DNA from: DAIOSQ01 sp036752465
GTDB taxonomy: Bacteria > Pseudomonadota > Gammaproteobacteria > Legionellales > Legionellaceae
Direction: 5' to 3'
Assembly: GCA_036752465.1 (NCBI GenBank)
Contig: DAIOSQ010000042.1
Location: 1-16,469 of the forward strand
DNA length: 16,469 nt
This document shows, piece after piece, positions 15,933 through 16,469 of this stretch. The position numbers were made by a program, and so were the translations under genes. Numbering within the stretch: the first letter of the stretch is position 1; each line of letters opens with the position of its first letter. The notes under the pieces were generated by a model. It saw only the letters and a program-made list of their open reading frames with translations. It had not been told where the DNA came from and searched no databases.

Positions 15933-15951
15933 GGCAGCTATCTTCGCTGCC
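15933..15951. terminator. Hairpin at the end of the right-edge gene
   Basis: GGCAGC (15933-15938) and GCTGCC (15946-15951) form a 6-bp GC-rich stem with a 7-nt loop that contains most of the TAG stop codon (15938-15940). No T-tract follows on either strand, so an intrinsic terminator is only a possibility. Confidence 0.25.
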
Positions 15952-16469
15952 CTGTCTGCAGCAGGCTCACTTCATCAACTGGCATAGCAAGCTCATTACT
16001 GTTTTGCTGGTGTGTGGTGTCTGGCTGATAAAAACGCACGTCACTGGCCAGTAAGCCAGATGTCCCTCTCTGCGATTGATTTTGCAGGCCATCTGCGCTT
16101 TTGGAGCTTGCTTTACCTGCAGGCGAGGCACACTCGGCCGCTAAATCAGGATTTTCATTATAAAATAGCCCGGCTTGCAAAATAGCGCACAGAGTTAATT
16201 CACGGACAAATGTTATTTGTTCCAGAAAATCAATTTTTTGGAAAAATTGTTGCAGTTGCGCCAAGTTATATGCATCTATTTTTGCCACATTGGGATTAAC
16301 ATACAGACCGCACGCACCTAATTGAGCAGCATAAAACTGCAGAGTCATGGTTTGACTGCAACAAAAAGCGCTTTCATAGGCTATGTTTTTAAAAAACAAG
16401 GTCGTCATATGTTCAAAAATTGAATTTTTTAAAAAGTACTCGTCAAAATAGTCTATAAAATCTTCGTTG
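15938..16469 (-). CDS. C-terminal part of an unidentified protein, runs off the right edge
   Basis: An ATG at 16408 gives 156 residues, but the frame stays open through the right edge, adding 20 codons that end in DEYFLKNSIFEHM, so the gene probably starts outside the window. The visible part is 176 residues. The first two thirds look folded: aromatic-rich, with several Cys (two adjacent, near the internal Met) and a helical QLQQFFQKIDFLEQITFVRE segment. The last 60 or so residues are rich in Ser, Gln, Asn and Gly and look disordered. I see no signal peptide or membrane segment in this part and recognise no family. It converges on the efflux operon. Confidence 0.55.
   Translation of the reverse strand, partial: NEDFIDYFDEYFLKNSIFEHMTTLFFKNIAYESAFCCSQTMTLQFYAAQLGACGLYVNPNVAKIDAYNLAQLQQFFQKIDFLEQITFVRELTLCAILQAGLFYNENPDLAAECASPAGKASSKSADGLQNQSQRGTSGLLASDVRFYQPDTTHQQNSNELAMPVDEVSLLQTGQRR

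Overview
This window looks like chromosomal DNA from a gammaproteobacterium of moderate-to-low GC. The evidence is a BepA-type periplasmic protease, KDO (LPS core) synthesis, a NodT-type outer-membrane lipoprotein and a pyrG-kdsA gene pair. The gene mix is compatible with a Legionella/Coxiella-like lineage, but that placement is inference; there is no rRNA or other marker gene here. I see no tRNA, CRISPR array, complete insertion sequence or phage gene.

Layout. (1) Positions 1-1350 hold no convincing complete gene. The region has a possible coding fragment at the left edge and three copies of a head-to-head pair of perfect DnaA boxes (TTATCCACA, 5 nt, TGTGGATAA). Two of these pairs lie inside a diverged tandem duplication of about 270 bp with a 464-bp period. 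(2) A small secreted protein of unknown function lies at 1351-1791 on the plus strand. (3) A seven-gene minus-strand operon runs from 8536 down to 1855: ribD-ribE-ribBA-ribH-pyrG-kdsA-polysaccharide deacetylase. The genes overlap or sit at most 22 bp apart. It makes riboflavin from GTP and ribulose-5-phosphate, CTP from UTP, and KDO-8-phosphate. CTP is the co-substrate that later activates KDO, so pyrG and kdsA are linked functionally; the last gene is an exported carbohydrate esterase. An extended -10 promoter lies just upstream of ribD. (4) Diverging from ribD on the plus strand is bepA, an M48 metalloprotease with TPRs that maintains the outer membrane and LPS assembly machinery. (5) A plus-strand tripartite efflux operon occupies 10131-15869: adaptor, heavy-metal-type RND pump and NodT-type outer-membrane channel, with overlapping reading frames. 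(6) The C-terminal part of an unrecognised minus-strand gene runs off the right edge.

Most of the coding part is ordinary housekeeping and envelope biology. The points that most deserve a second look are the DnaA-box palindrome cluster (candidate origin, DnaA-titration or reactivation site), and the RibB half of RibBA, where the usual metal-binding His is Gln although the RibA half looks intact. Others are the unusual joining of the rib cluster to pyrG-kdsA, and a back-to-back promoter between ribD and bepA whose two -10 elements overlap.
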